From JAAEQG01 sp023133475 (GTDB lineage: Bacteria; Planctomycetota; Phycisphaerae; UBA1845), in contig DAOVLE010000044.1 in the NCBI GenBank assembly GCA_030631415.1, positions 1 to 27,307 on the forward strand: a stretch of DNA of 27,307 nucleotides. The letters run 5' to 3'. Below are positions 16,490-24,632 of the stretch, piece after piece (position 1 is the first letter of the stretch; the number at the start of each line of letters is the position of its first letter). A model generated the notes under the pieces. That model was not told the origin of the DNA. It saw only the letters and a list, made by a program, of their open reading frames with translations, and searched no databases. The translations under genes were made by a program, and so were the position numbers.

Positions 16490-17395
16490 CTAAAGCTCTC
16501 CGCGGTCGCAACAGCGTGCTTTGACAAAGACCAAACCCAGTTCGGGCATGTGGAAGATGTTGTCGGCTGACGTGCAAGCCAACACCGACCCGCGTCTGAC
16601 CAGATAGATTTGCACCCGGCGGTTGCGGGCGCGGTTCTCTTCGCTGTCGTTGGAAACTATCGGACGGTACTGGCCATACCCCATCACACCAACACGAGAT
16701 GCATCATACGCACCATTCAAGATGATCTTCGCAACCGCGATGGCCCGGTGGACTGAAAGGTGCCAGTTGGTGGGATGGGCCTTCCTGGTGCTCTCTCGGG
16801 CAATGGGTCGGTCGTCGGTGTGCCCCACCACGATCACCTCGAAATCATCCGCCGCGGTGGAATTCAGAATCTCGCCGAATCTGCTCAGCGAGGCTGTCGC
16901 GGTCTCTTTGACCACGTCGCTGCCCAGGGCGAACAGCACATCAGATTTCCACTTGATCGCCCCGGTGGACTCGTTGTACTCCACGTCCTGGGGATACTGG
17001 GCTGCGAACTGCTTCAAAGCCGAGTCCAACGCCGGCGGCAACTTGGGTTCCGTAATTACCACCGGGTCGATGGGCATGGCCTTTCTGGCCAACTGCTCCA
17101 GCGTCTGCTGAGCCAGCATGGCAACCTGCTCGAGACGGTCGTTTTCCGCCTGCAGGTTGCCGATCAACTGGTTCTTGGTGCCCAACTCGCCCTCGGTCGC
17201 GGTGAGCTTGGTGCGTAGGCTATCAGCCACGCTACGGGCATCGTACAAGTCGGCTTCGATCTGCCCCTTCTCCGCCAGGGCGGTTCGGTGAGACATCTCG
17301 AGTTGCCGGTACTTGTCCAGCGAAACGCAACCGCCAAGCCCGGAAACAACGAAACCGATCAAAGCCAACCCGCTAAGCCATTGGGCCTTCCTCAT
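16490..17395 (-). CDS. OmpA/MotB-type peptidoglycan-binding lipoprotein
   Basis: ATG 17395 with GAGGAG eight bases upstream gives 301 residues. A lipoprotein signal ends in the lipobox GLGGC (Cys23). A coiled coil (about 28-105, with ATEGELGTKNQLIGNLQAEN) leads to an OmpA_C domain (about 150-268) with FALGSD, VGHTDDRPIA (190-199) and the typical NRARNRRVQIYL (255-266), where Asp and Arg bind diaminopimelate of peptidoglycan. It probably tethers the outer membrane or an envelope complex to the wall. The last 33 residues after VQIYLVRRG are unusual for the family and lie next to the repeat at 16480, so the original end may have been replaced. It is the third gene of a minus-strand cluster after 18979-17539. 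Confidence 0.88.
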   Translation of the reverse strand: MRKAQWLSGLALIGFVVSGLGGCVSLDKYRQLEMSHRTALAEKGQIEADLYDARSVADSLRTKLTATEGELGTKNQLIGNLQAENDRLEQVAMLAQQTLEQLARKAMPIDPVVITEPKLPPALDSALKQFAAQYPQDVEYNESTGAIKWKSDVLFALGSDVVKETATASLSRFGEILNSTAADDFEVIVVGHTDDRPIARESTRKAHPTNWHLSVHRAIAVAKIILNGAYDASRVGVMGYGQYRPIVSNDSEENRARNRRVQIYLVRRGSVLACTSADNIFHMPELGLVFVKARCCDRGEL

Positions 17396-17432
17396 CACGC
17401 GACTCCTCTGCTTACTATGCCGTGAAAACACT

Positions 17433-17503
17433 ATGTAGGGCGGGTTCCACCCGCCTTTTGGGCATTTCCCAGCATTGAATGGCGGGTGAAACCCGCCCTA
17501 CAT
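17433..17503. repeat. Palindromic repeat with 23-bp arms
   Basis: The arms 17433-17455 and 17481-17503 are reverse complements with one mismatch (core TAGGGCGGGTT...CACCCGCC) around a 25-base loop. The left arm is identical over all 23 bases to 19163-19185, and the core resembles 5666-5680. It lies between two genes of the minus-strand operon and could stall or stabilise the transcript. Confidence 0.85.
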
Positions 17504-17509
17504 TTCTAC

Positions 17510-17529
17510 CACCGGCGGGGACGCCGGTG
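17510..17529 (-). terminator. Small GC-rich hairpin after the HTH-TM gene
   Basis: CACCGGCG and CGCCGGTG form a perfect 8-bp stem with a GGGA loop, 10 bases past the stop of the upstream minus-strand gene. There is no T tract, so it is either a weak terminator or part of the palindromic repeat region. Confidence 0.45.
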
Positions 17530-17538
17530 CCACTTTGC

Positions 17539-18477
17539 TTAACCGCGCTTGCCCAGCAGCAATCCGATGACCGTGGCAATTACGCCCACTACAACCGCGC
17601 CCGCCCCAAACATCCACAGCTTATCGTAAACAAACTCGATCATGGGAAGTGATACGCCGCGAACGCTGGCAGCCGCCGTAACCCCGGCAAAGACCATCAC
17701 CACAATCGTGATCACCAGCAATCCGGTCAGTCCCGTGCCCATGGCGTCGGGGGCATACTCGACCCGCGTCACCACGGTGGTGGCAACGGCTCCCTTGGCT
17801 GGGGCGGATGCCGCGGCGGAAACACCTGACCCCTCGAACATATCCTGATCCTCGGGCCCTTCGGCGATGACGTCTTCGAGCCCGGCGCGGGTGGCATCGC
17901 CCATCTCGGCGCCCTCTTCCGGCTCGCCGGGGTAAATCTCATCGAGCAACTCAGCCCCGAGCGAGGTGTCGTCGCTCTCCCGCGTCAGGTCCAGCAGCCC
18001 CGAGCCGCTGCCAACCCCTTCAATGCCCAACCCGCCACCGCCGGCTCCAGAGACCACCGTCTGAGCCAACGGGTCTGCAATGCCGTCAAGCCCATCTGCG
18101 TCCTCCTCATCGAACACGCTGATACCCACCGAAGTCACCACGGTATCGTCTTTCTTGTCTTCCTCGGATTTCTCTCCGGCGGCGGTGCCGTCCAGGTCGG
18201 CTGCTTCCAGGCTGATCACGTCGCTGGTGGCGCTCATAGCCAGGTCGATGGTCGATTCTTCCGCGGGTTCCAGGACCAGTTCGCCGCTGCCCGACCCGCC
18301 CGACGAATCCGCCGCCACCGCCTTGGCCAATGCGTCCACATCTTCGACCTTGTAGTTGACTTTCCCGACATCACGGAATTCGCGCAGCTTTGCGTTGCGG
18401 ACCAAATCCTTGATCTGGTCCTCGCTCATGCTGAGCTTTTCGCAGACTTCCTTGATGGTGTAGAACATCTTGGCCAT
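17539..18477 (-). CDS. Membrane-anchored protein with N-terminal excisionase/MerR-like HTH
   Basis: ATG 18477, with GGAG about 10 bases upstream, gives 312 residues. The first 50 residues (FYTIKEVCEKLSMSEDQIKD...) form a HTH_17/excisionase-type winged helix as found in MerR-like regulators. A long acidic, low-complexity linker (about 55-235, rich in Gly, Ser, Asp, Glu) follows, then two C-terminal membrane helices (250-270 and 287-309) and a short basic tail LLLGKRG. A DNA-binding-like domain held at the inner membrane is the inferred arrangement; whether it binds DNA or a protein partner is open. The gene starts 7 bases after the stop of the preceding gene, so they are co-transcribed. The longer frame to 18513 lies inside the upstream gene and is less likely. 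Confidence 0.82.
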   Translation of the reverse strand: MAKMFYTIKEVCEKLSMSEDQIKDLVRNAKLREFRDVGKVNYKVEDVDALAKAVAADSSGGSGSGELVLEPAEESTIDLAMSATSDVISLEAADLDGTAAGEKSEEDKKDDTVVTSVGISVFDEEDADGLDGIADPLAQTVVSGAGGGGLGIEGVGSGSGLLDLTRESDDTSLGAELLDEIYPGEPEEGAEMGDATRAGLEDVIAEGPEDQDMFEGSGVSAAASAPAKGAVATTVVTRVEYAPDAMGTGLTGLLVITIVVMVFAGVTAAASVRGVSLPMIEFVYDKLWMFGAGAVVVGVIATVIGLLLGKRG

Positions 18478-18484
18478 GGCTGTT

Positions 18485-18979
18485 TCACTCCGCGTGCGAA
18501 GGCAATGGTTCATTCTGCCCAGCCCCGGTCTGTTGCAGTCGCACGGCTCGCTGGTTTTCCACCAGGCGTTCGACTTCAGTGGGGCTTGGGGAGCAGGTGT
18601 TGAACTCCTCTAAATACCGATCATATCTCCACGAGCGGGCTGCCAGCAATCGCAGGCAACCCCTCCCCTCATTCCATTCATAACACCAGATAGTGCCGGC
18701 GTCCACATCGACCATGAACACGCCGAAGGTGTTTTTGGTCACCTGCCCGGTGAACGCGAAGACTCCGCGTGCGCCGGCGTGGGAAACCGGTTGGCCAAAG
18801 GCCCGGTTCACCACCGGTTCATCAAGCCGCACCACCAGACAGGTCGCGATGATCCCCAGAAAGGCCGCAATCAACCATAAAACAGCCCGTGGGGCTCGTG
18901 TTTTGGGGTCGGCGCAGGCAGCCTCATACGGCGGTTCCGGGTGATTGGTTTTTGCACTGACTTCGAGCAAGGCCGACAT
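18485..18979 (-). CDS. Single-pass membrane protein of unknown function
   Basis: The 164-residue protein has one membrane helix (about 31-51, RAVLWLIAAFLGIIATCLVV) behind a 30-residue Pro-rich cytoplasmic start. The outer part contains GVFAFTGQVTKNTFGVFMVD and a CYEWN segment and ends in a charged, Gln-rich tail. The predicted fold is a small beta domain. I do not recognise a named family. It is the first gene of a tight cluster: the HTH-TM gene begins 7 bases after its stop, and the OmpA-type lipoprotein follows beyond a palindrome. That suggests an envelope function. The start at 18979 is the only good one, though the ribosome binding site is weak. Confidence 0.75.
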   Translation of the reverse strand: MSALLEVSAKTNHPEPPYEAACADPKTRAPRAVLWLIAAFLGIIATCLVVRLDEPVVNRAFGQPVSHAGARGVFAFTGQVTKNTFGVFMVDVDAGTIWCYEWNEGRGCLRLLAARSWRYDRYLEEFNTCSPSPTEVERLVENQRAVRLQQTGAGQNEPLPSHAE

Positions 18980-19162
18980 CCGTTAAAGCAGGGCCTATTC
19001 GCATTAAACACATTGTATTATAAGCGGTTGACTGCCATGTCTCAAGCCAGCCGAACAGCAGTGATTCCGCAAACTTGGGTGTTAAGGTGTGCGTCTGACA
19101 CAGTTGGGCGTCTTTTTCGAGGGGGCAGGCTTCACCGATGGCATTAGCGTCCCCGCCGCCGG

Positions 19163-19185
19163 ATGTAGGGCGGGTTCCACCCGCC
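19163..19185. repeat. Solo arm of the palindromic repeat
   Basis: These 23 bases are identical to the left arm at 17433-17455, but no inverted partner follows within 100 bases. It is a half-element. Confidence 0.8.
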
Positions 19186-19250
19186 GCTGAAGTTTGAATC
19201 CACTCTCCGCCCGCCCTGGCGTCCAAAGCGAGGCGAGCATGGCAAGAAAA

Positions 19251-19270
19251 AGTAAGCCGGACCCCCTTAA
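19251..19270 (-). repeat. REP-like motif copy
   Basis: The reverse complement reads TTAAGGGGGTCCGGCTTACT, one base different in the core from the RAYT-leader repeat at 27102-27119 and from 341-359. No transposase remnant follows it. Confidence 0.7.
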
Positions 19271-19491
19271 CCGCCACACATTTGCGTGGGAGGCGAATCT
19301 CTCCGACGCTGTCTCATCGGCCGGAAGACCCTCCCCAGAGTTCCATGGACCCTGCATGTCCGGAATACCTCCTTTGCCTATCTTGCCGTCCCGGGCCTGC
19401 GCGCCAACCTCAAGCCCCAGCGAACGTTCGTGGGTCGGCCATTCACGACAAAAACCGGAAAAGAGCGTGAGTGCAGGCCGCCGTTTTACGT

Positions 19492-19539
19492 GTATACTCT
19501 TGGAGGGATCGGCGCGTATACTCTTGGAGGGATCGGCTC
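19492..19539 (+). promoter_or_regulatory. Tandem 24-bp repeat with TATACT hexamers
   Basis: Bases 19492-19515 and 19516-19539 are a direct duplication starting GTATACTCTTGGAGGGATCG; only one base differs. Each unit carries TATACT, one change from the sigma-70 -10 consensus, and a GGAGGG run. It lies 80-130 bases before the start of the 1599-aa gene, so it may be a doubled promoter or operator; this is inferred from position alone. Confidence 0.45.
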
Positions 19540-19621
19540 GCGGACTGTCGAAGGCTCCGCGCAGGGACGATTTCGCGGTAGACCGTTGTAGTGCATGGCG
19601 TCGCTACAGGAGGAAAATCAA

Positions 19622-22600
19622 ATGTCGATAAACACAGCGCAGGGAATGAGATGGTTTTTGGGGGTTGCTCTCGGATTTCTAGGCTCTGGGGTGGTGGCCC
19701 GTGCTGGCGAATCAGATCACACGGCGGGGGCAGCTACCGAGTTCATTCAGGTAACCGGTGATCATCAAGTCCGCGCCAGCCAGGCGGTCCAGGCATTCTG
19801 GACCGATTTGGCCGCGCGCATTGGGGCCCAGGTATCGTGCCATGCCGGCCCGGCGTCTATCCTGTTGGATGCCCAAATTGAGGAGCGTGGGATTCTAGCG
19901 GCGAACTGGGTAGCCCAGGACGCACGCGTGGTGCCGGATAGCTCCGAAGTTTCGTCTCTTGCATCTTGGTACGCAGACCGGCTACGCCCATATGTCGGCA
20001 ACGTTGCATTACCCAGCACTATAACCCTAACGCTTGGCGATCAGTCAATCTCCCTCAAGACACTCTCCATTGTAGACAGTGGGCGTGTGACTTTTGATAC
20101 ATGGGCCGCCCTGATTGCCGTCGAAATCTCCACCCCCGTGAGCGTAACGGTCCCTTCATCACGAAGCTGCTCGGGCTACGTTTCCTGGGAAGCTGGACCG
20201 CTAGAGTTCAGGGACATCCTCGGGATCGTCGTCGCCAGAATTTACTGGGCGGGTTCGCTAAGTGTCCTTGTCTCTCCGCAAGTGATCGAGTATCCGGGCG
20301 GCATAGGTTCATTTGAGGTGGATATGCATATGAACGCCTGGTGCGATGATGGAATCCCCGCGGGGTGCTGGTTCAACGGCATCACAGCCTATCAAGTACC
20401 AGGGTATCGTGAAGGCGGATGGGAGGACCACATATGTCCGCCCGGTGGTTTCTTCGATACACTTCTTGGGTTGACGCATGCTCACTTTCACGGATCACCG
20501 CTGCCAACCACGAGCATGAACCTTGACTTCGAGGACGGGCGGACAGGCGGCGGACCGTCCTGTTGGGATTTGGGCATCGGCTATGGACCGTTCAGCATTG
20601 GCTACGAAGCGTGTACGGACTACTCCGACATATGCTATGTCATATTAGAGGCGCTGGATGCCGATGCTGAAGGTATTTGGGCGATAAGCATCGTCGACAT
20701 TCCGTATTGCCAGAGTGGCCGCCGTGGCACTTACATCCAGGGTGGCCGCATCCAACTGACCGGGCTAATCGAGGAGGGAACGCTCTCAGGCGACGTAGGC
20801 GCACTGGAGGTGCTAGGCCACATTGTTATCTCGTTCACTTCAACCTTTGCGGGCAGCGATGAGATCCTCGACGGGGCTGAGATATATGCCTGCGATGACT
20901 ATACTCGTCAGCCGCGATGTCCAAATGGTGTCTGTGACGATGGTGAGAACCCCTGTAACTGTCCACAAGACTGCAATGCGCCTGGGACCTGCTGTACGAG
21001 CGAGGACTGCGATGACGAAAATATCTGCACAACTGATTCCTGCCCCAACTATGTCTGCCAGCACGCGAACAACAACCTGTCATGCGATGACGGGCTCTTC
21101 TGCACAAAACCCGATAGGTGTTCGGGCGGTTATTGTGTAGGAGGCCTCGACGATCCGTGCTCTGGCGGTGGTGAGTGCAACGACCACTGCAATGAAGGTC
21201 CGGACAACTGTTATGATTCAGATACTACATCGTGCACTGATGATGGTAACGAGTGCACATATGACAAGTGCGACGGCCAGGGCTCGTGCGCACATCCATG
21301 GAAGCCCAATGACACACCATGTGCAGGTGGAGAGGGGAAATGCGTAAACGGAGTCTGCGAGGTGGAGTCTGATCCCGACATCAACTGCGAGGAGTTGACC
21401 GGTCATGATTTCGGTCGCGTCTTCGTGGACAATTGGACTGCTGTGCAGACGTGGCAGATCAAAAACAAAGGTGGAGGGAATCTGGAAGCGGAGAGCTACG
21501 GCGTTTCGCTGTTTGGCCCAGACGCGTCACAGTGCGAGTTTACCCAGGGCGGCGGCCACGACTGCTTCCCGCTTGTTCACGATCAGAGCTGCACGGTGGG
21601 CGTACGCTGCTATGCGGAGACGACGGGCCCCAAACACGCCACGCTGCGCATCGAGACCAACGATGAGGACGAGAGCCCCTGCGACGTAGGCCTGACCTGG
21701 GAAGTAGACGGTTTTGGGGACTGCTCTGACGAAGACGTAACCATCACTTCCGATACCGAGTTAGCGCGGGACATGAACTACCGCAATCTTACGGTATCGT
21801 CGAATGTGACATTGGACACACATGGTTACACGGTAAAGGTCTGTGAGACCCTGACGAACCACGGCGAGATCACCGATAATTGGTCGGGGGGCGACGGCGG
21901 CGACGGCGGTACTGACGGAAAGGGCTCGAACTATTATCAACATGAGCCGCCTGACGTGCCTGCTGAATGCCTACCCCGCGAGATAGGCTGTACGGGCGGA
22001 GACCAAGGTGACCCAAGTGATCCTGGCGTGGTTCCTGAAGCCGGTCACGGAGGTCACGGCGGAGGAGGGGGCGGTGGTGGCGGCGGCGGCTGGCACGGCC
22101 TGCAGCAGGCGGATGCTGATGGTGGCAACGGCGGTGCTGGTGGCGCAGGAGGCAAGGGCGGCGGGTACGTCAAGGTATTGGCCTATCGTCTTGACAATCG
22201 GAACGTGATCCATGCAGGTGGCCTGGATGGCGAAGATGGAGAAGATGCGCCACGAGGTCAGGAAGGTGGTAATTACCCCCCCGGCTATGAGGAGTGTGGC
22301 GCCGAGTACTTTGAGTGGCGATATCTTCTCTTGCTGAGGGACCTCGCTGGCGGCGGTGGCGGCGGCGGCGCCGGCGGAGATGGTGGTGACGGCGGCACCG
22401 TTGAGGTTCGCTATTCCGAGTTGTTGCACGAGGGTAGTATTCATGCTGATGGCGGACAGGGCGGCCAAGGTGGTGCTGGAGGTTCGGAGGGGGGAGCTTG
22501 TGAACGCCACGCGCTCACTGGAGGCTACAGCGACGGTTGCCCCGGAGGGACTCCTGGCGGTGGCCCCGGCGGGCATGGTTGTTATTCTGGGGGCTCTGCC

Positions 22601-24421
22601 GCTAGCGGCACAGAAGGTGCAGTCGGTGGGCCGGGTTCGGGAGGTTCGCTAGGCACCACAGTTATTGAGCAGCTGTTCGATTGCCTTTCCGACCCTGACT
22701 GCGACGACGGCTTGTATTGCAACGGCGCTGAACATTGCGTCAATAAGGAGTGCGAGGCTGGGACGCCTCCTGATTGCAGCGATGGGCTGGATTGCACCGG
22801 AGACTGGTGCTACGAAGGTGCAAACGAGTGTCGCCATGATCTGGAGTTGGGCTACTGCCTCATCGGTAGCGTGTGCTACTTGGGGGGCGCGATTAACCCT
22901 GCGAACGACTGCCAGGATTGTAACCCGGCTCTGAGTACGTTGGCTTGGTCTCCCCGCTTGGCTGGCGTGCTCTGCGGCAACCACGACATTACCCTATGTA
23001 CTAATCCAGACACGTGTGATAGCACCGGGGTTTGTCAGCCCAACAACAGCCCGGACAATACGCCGTGCGATGATAGCCTGTTCTGCAACGGTAACGAGGT
23101 GTGCCTCTTTGGCGAATGTCAACCGGGAGAGCCCCCTGTCTGCGACGACGGTATCCCCTGCACGGAGGACTTCTGTGACGAGTTCGGCGATACGTGCGCG
23201 AGCGTGCCAAACGACGACCTGTGTCCAGGTGCCGGGCTTTTCTGTGGCGAGGAGATCTGCGAACCGGCCAATCCCACCGCGGATTCCAACGGGTGTGCGC
23301 AGCTCCGGCCTCCGTGTATGCTGGGCGAGGTGTGTGACGAGGACACCGATAGTTGTCTCCCAGACTGCAATCTCAATGGCGTTCCTGATGCCGAGGACAT
23401 CTCTCAGGGCACGAGTCAAGACTGCAACAGCAACGGCACACCGGACGAGTGCGACATCGCTCGGGGCAACAGTGAGGATTGTCAGCCCAACTTGATCCCG
23501 GACGAGTGCGACATCGTTAGCGGCACCAGCGCCGATTGCAACTCGAACACCGTCCCTGACGAGTGCGAGTATGATTGTAATCAGAACGGCTTCCCCGACG
23601 ACTGCGATATCTCAGCTGGCACCAGCGCGGACTGCAACACTAACGGGATTCCGGATGAATGCGATCCCGACTGCAACACGAATGGCATTCCCGACGACTG
23701 CGAGTTGCTGGGTGACGAAGTACACCTCGACGAAGGTTTCGAAGGTGGCCTCCCGGCAGGCTGGTCGGCCATCGGTTTGTGGCACATAACTGATCAGTGC
23801 CCGCGCTCCAACGACTGTGATCCCACTCACTGGGCTTACTATGGACAGGATGGGCCGTGCAACTTTGACGTGGGCACCAATGCCGGCATCTTGACGGCCC
23901 CGGCCATCAATCTACCCTCCGCAGGGGTGAATTCGGTGACGTTGAGCTACTGCAGCGCCTACAACGGCGAGGGTCCTCCTTACAGGGACGCGGCTTGGGT
24001 GAGTGTGAACGGTATTGAAGTGGACAACGTCAGCGTGGAGGGCACCCAACTGACCTGGGAAACGCGTACCGTGGACCTGACTTCATATGCTGGACAAACG
24101 GTTGTGCTGGCTTGGCACTTTGATTCCCAGGATGAGATTTTCAACGGCCAACTTGGCTGGCAAGTTGACAGGATCCAAGTGGTCAGTGAAGGAACTAGCA
24201 GCGACTGCAACAACAACAGCGTCCCCGACGAGTGTGAGCGGGGGGATTCCAACGGGGACGGCTCCGTAGACCTCAGGGACTTCGCCGGCTTTCAGATATG
24301 CTTTGGGCAGACCGGGACCCTTGACGCGGCGTGTTGCCTTTTCGATTTCGAGCCGGACGAGGATGTTGACCTCGACGACTACACGGAGTTCTCCGCGACT
24401 TTCACTGGCCCGCAACCATAA
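19622..24421 (+). CDS. Giant secreted Cys-rich, Gly-rich repeat protein with dockerin-like C-terminus
   Basis: ATG 19622 with AGGAGG seven bases upstream is preferred over 19595; the product is 1599 residues. After a signal peptide comes an unrecognised beta-rich region (to about 430). A Cys-rich part with CDDGxxC repeats of the Dicty_CTDC type follows (430-580), then an ASH/choice-of-anchor-D-like Ig domain (about 585-698). Next are a beta block NLTVSSNVTLDTHGYTVKVC and a Gly-rich region (700-1010), a second CDDG region (1020-1237), tandem DCNxNGxPDEC repeats resembling thrombospondin type 3 calcium loops (1248-1363), a lectin-like jelly-roll domain starting HLDEGFEGGLPAGW (1368-1523), and a dockerin-like end (DSNGDGSVDLRDFAGF) closing with TGPQP. 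The role is probably surface or extracellular adhesion; no enzyme domain was seen. Its middle is paralogous to the next gene. Confidence 0.88.
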   Translation: MSINTAQGMRWFLGVALGFLGSGVVARAGESDHTAGAATEFIQVTGDHQVRASQAVQAFWTDLAARIGAQVSCHAGPASILLDAQIEERGILAANWVAQDARVVPDSSEVSSLASWYADRLRPYVGNVALPSTITLTLGDQSISLKTLSIVDSGRVTFDTWAALIAVEISTPVSVTVPSSRSCSGYVSWEAGPLEFRDILGIVVARIYWAGSLSVLVSPQVIEYPGGIGSFEVDMHMNAWCDDGIPAGCWFNGITAYQVPGYREGGWEDHICPPGGFFDTLLGLTHAHFHGSPLPTTSMNLDFEDGRTGGGPSCWDLGIGYGPFSIGYEACTDYSDICYVILEALDADAEGIWAISIVDIPYCQSGRRGTYIQGGRIQLTGLIEEGTLSGDVGALEVLGHIVISFTSTFAGSDEILDGAEIYACDDYTRQPRCPNGVCDDGENPCNCPQDCNAPGTCCTSEDCDDENICTTDSCPNYVCQHANNNLSCDDGLFCTKPDRCSGGYCVGGLDDPCSGGGECNDHCNEGPDNCYDSDTTSCTDDGNECTYDKCDGQGSCAHPWKPNDTPCAGGEGKCVNGVCEVESDPDINCEELTGHDFGRVFVDNWTAVQTWQIKNKGGGNLEAESYGVSLFGPDASQCEFTQGGGHDCFPLVHDQSCTVGVRCYAETTGPKHATLRIETNDEDESPCDVGLTWEVDGFGDCSDEDVTITSDTELARDMNYRNLTVSSNVTLDTHGYTVKVCETLTNHGEITDNWSGGDGGDGGTDGKGSNYYQHEPPDVPAECLPREIGCTGGDQGDPSDPGVVPEAGHGGHGGGGGGGGGGGWHGLQQADADGGNGGAGGAGGKGGGYVKVLAYRLDNRNVIHAGGLDGEDGEDAPRGQEGGNYPPGYEECGAEYFEWRYLLLLRDLAGGGGGGGAGGDGGDGGTVEVRYSELLHEGSIHADGGQGGQGGAGGSEGGACERHALTGGYSDGCPGGTPGGGPGGHGCYSGGSAASGTEGAVGGPGSGGSLGTTVIEQLFDCLSDPDCDDGLYCNGAEHCVNKECEAGTPPDCSDGLDCTGDWCYEGANECRHDLELGYCLIGSVCYLGGAINPANDCQDCNPALSTLAWSPRLAGVLCGNHDITLCTNPDTCDSTGVCQPNNSPDNTPCDDSLFCNGNEVCLFGECQPGEPPVCDDGIPCTEDFCDEFGDTCASVPNDDLCPGAGLFCGEEICEPANPTADSNGCAQLRPPCMLGEVCDEDTDSCLPDCNLNGVPDAEDISQGTSQDCNSNGTPDECDIARGNSEDCQPNLIPDECDIVSGTSADCNSNTVPDECEYDCNQNGFPDDCDISAGTSADCNTNGIPDECDPDCNTNGIPDDCELLGDEVHLDEGFEGGLPAGWSAIGLWHITDQCPRSNDCDPTHWAYYGQDGPCNFDVGTNAGILTAPAINLPSAGVNSVTLSYCSAYNGEGPPYRDAAWVSVNGIEVDNVSVEGTQLTWETRTVDLTSYAGQTVVLAWHFDSQDEIFNGQLGWQVDRIQVVSEGTSSDCNNNSVPDECERGDSNGDGSVDLRDFAGFQICFGQTGTLDAACCLFDFEPDEDVDLDDYTEFSATFTGPQP

Positions 24422-24632
24422 TCGGCTACGCCACCGGTGAGGCCCAGCGAAGATGCTCAGTAATCAGATCACTGTGGACTTCGCCACTACACGGGTATCG
24501 TGCGGGCTGCCGAGGGCAATCCCGCGCTGCGACGGGCAAATACGTGGTCACCCTTGGCCTGGAAACAAGGGAGGGCAAGGAGACGAGTGACCCTGTTGGT
24601 CAGCAGGTCATAAGGAAAAGGAGAATGGAACA
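24422..24632. other. Intergenic region between the two secreted paralogues
   Basis: About 210 bases with no gene. It ends in AAGGAGAATGG, the ribosome binding region of the next gene. No obvious terminator hairpin with a T tract is seen, so co-transcription is possible. Confidence 0.4.

Larger units (their letters stand above)
18980..19621. other. Divergent intergenic region with repeats, no gene seen
   Basis: About 640 bases between the minus-strand envelope operon and the plus-strand secreted giant. It contains a 23-bp palindrome arm (19163-19185), a REP-like motif (19251-19269) and a 24-bp tandem repeat (19492-19539), listed separately. Open frames such as 19194-19631 encode low-complexity Arg/Pro-rich peptides and are not supported as genes. 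Confidence 0.5.

Noticed and set aside
21971..22576. 201-codon minus frame opposite the Gly-rich region
   Set aside because: The antisense of GGC/GGT runs gives an Ala/Thr/Ser-rich artefact.
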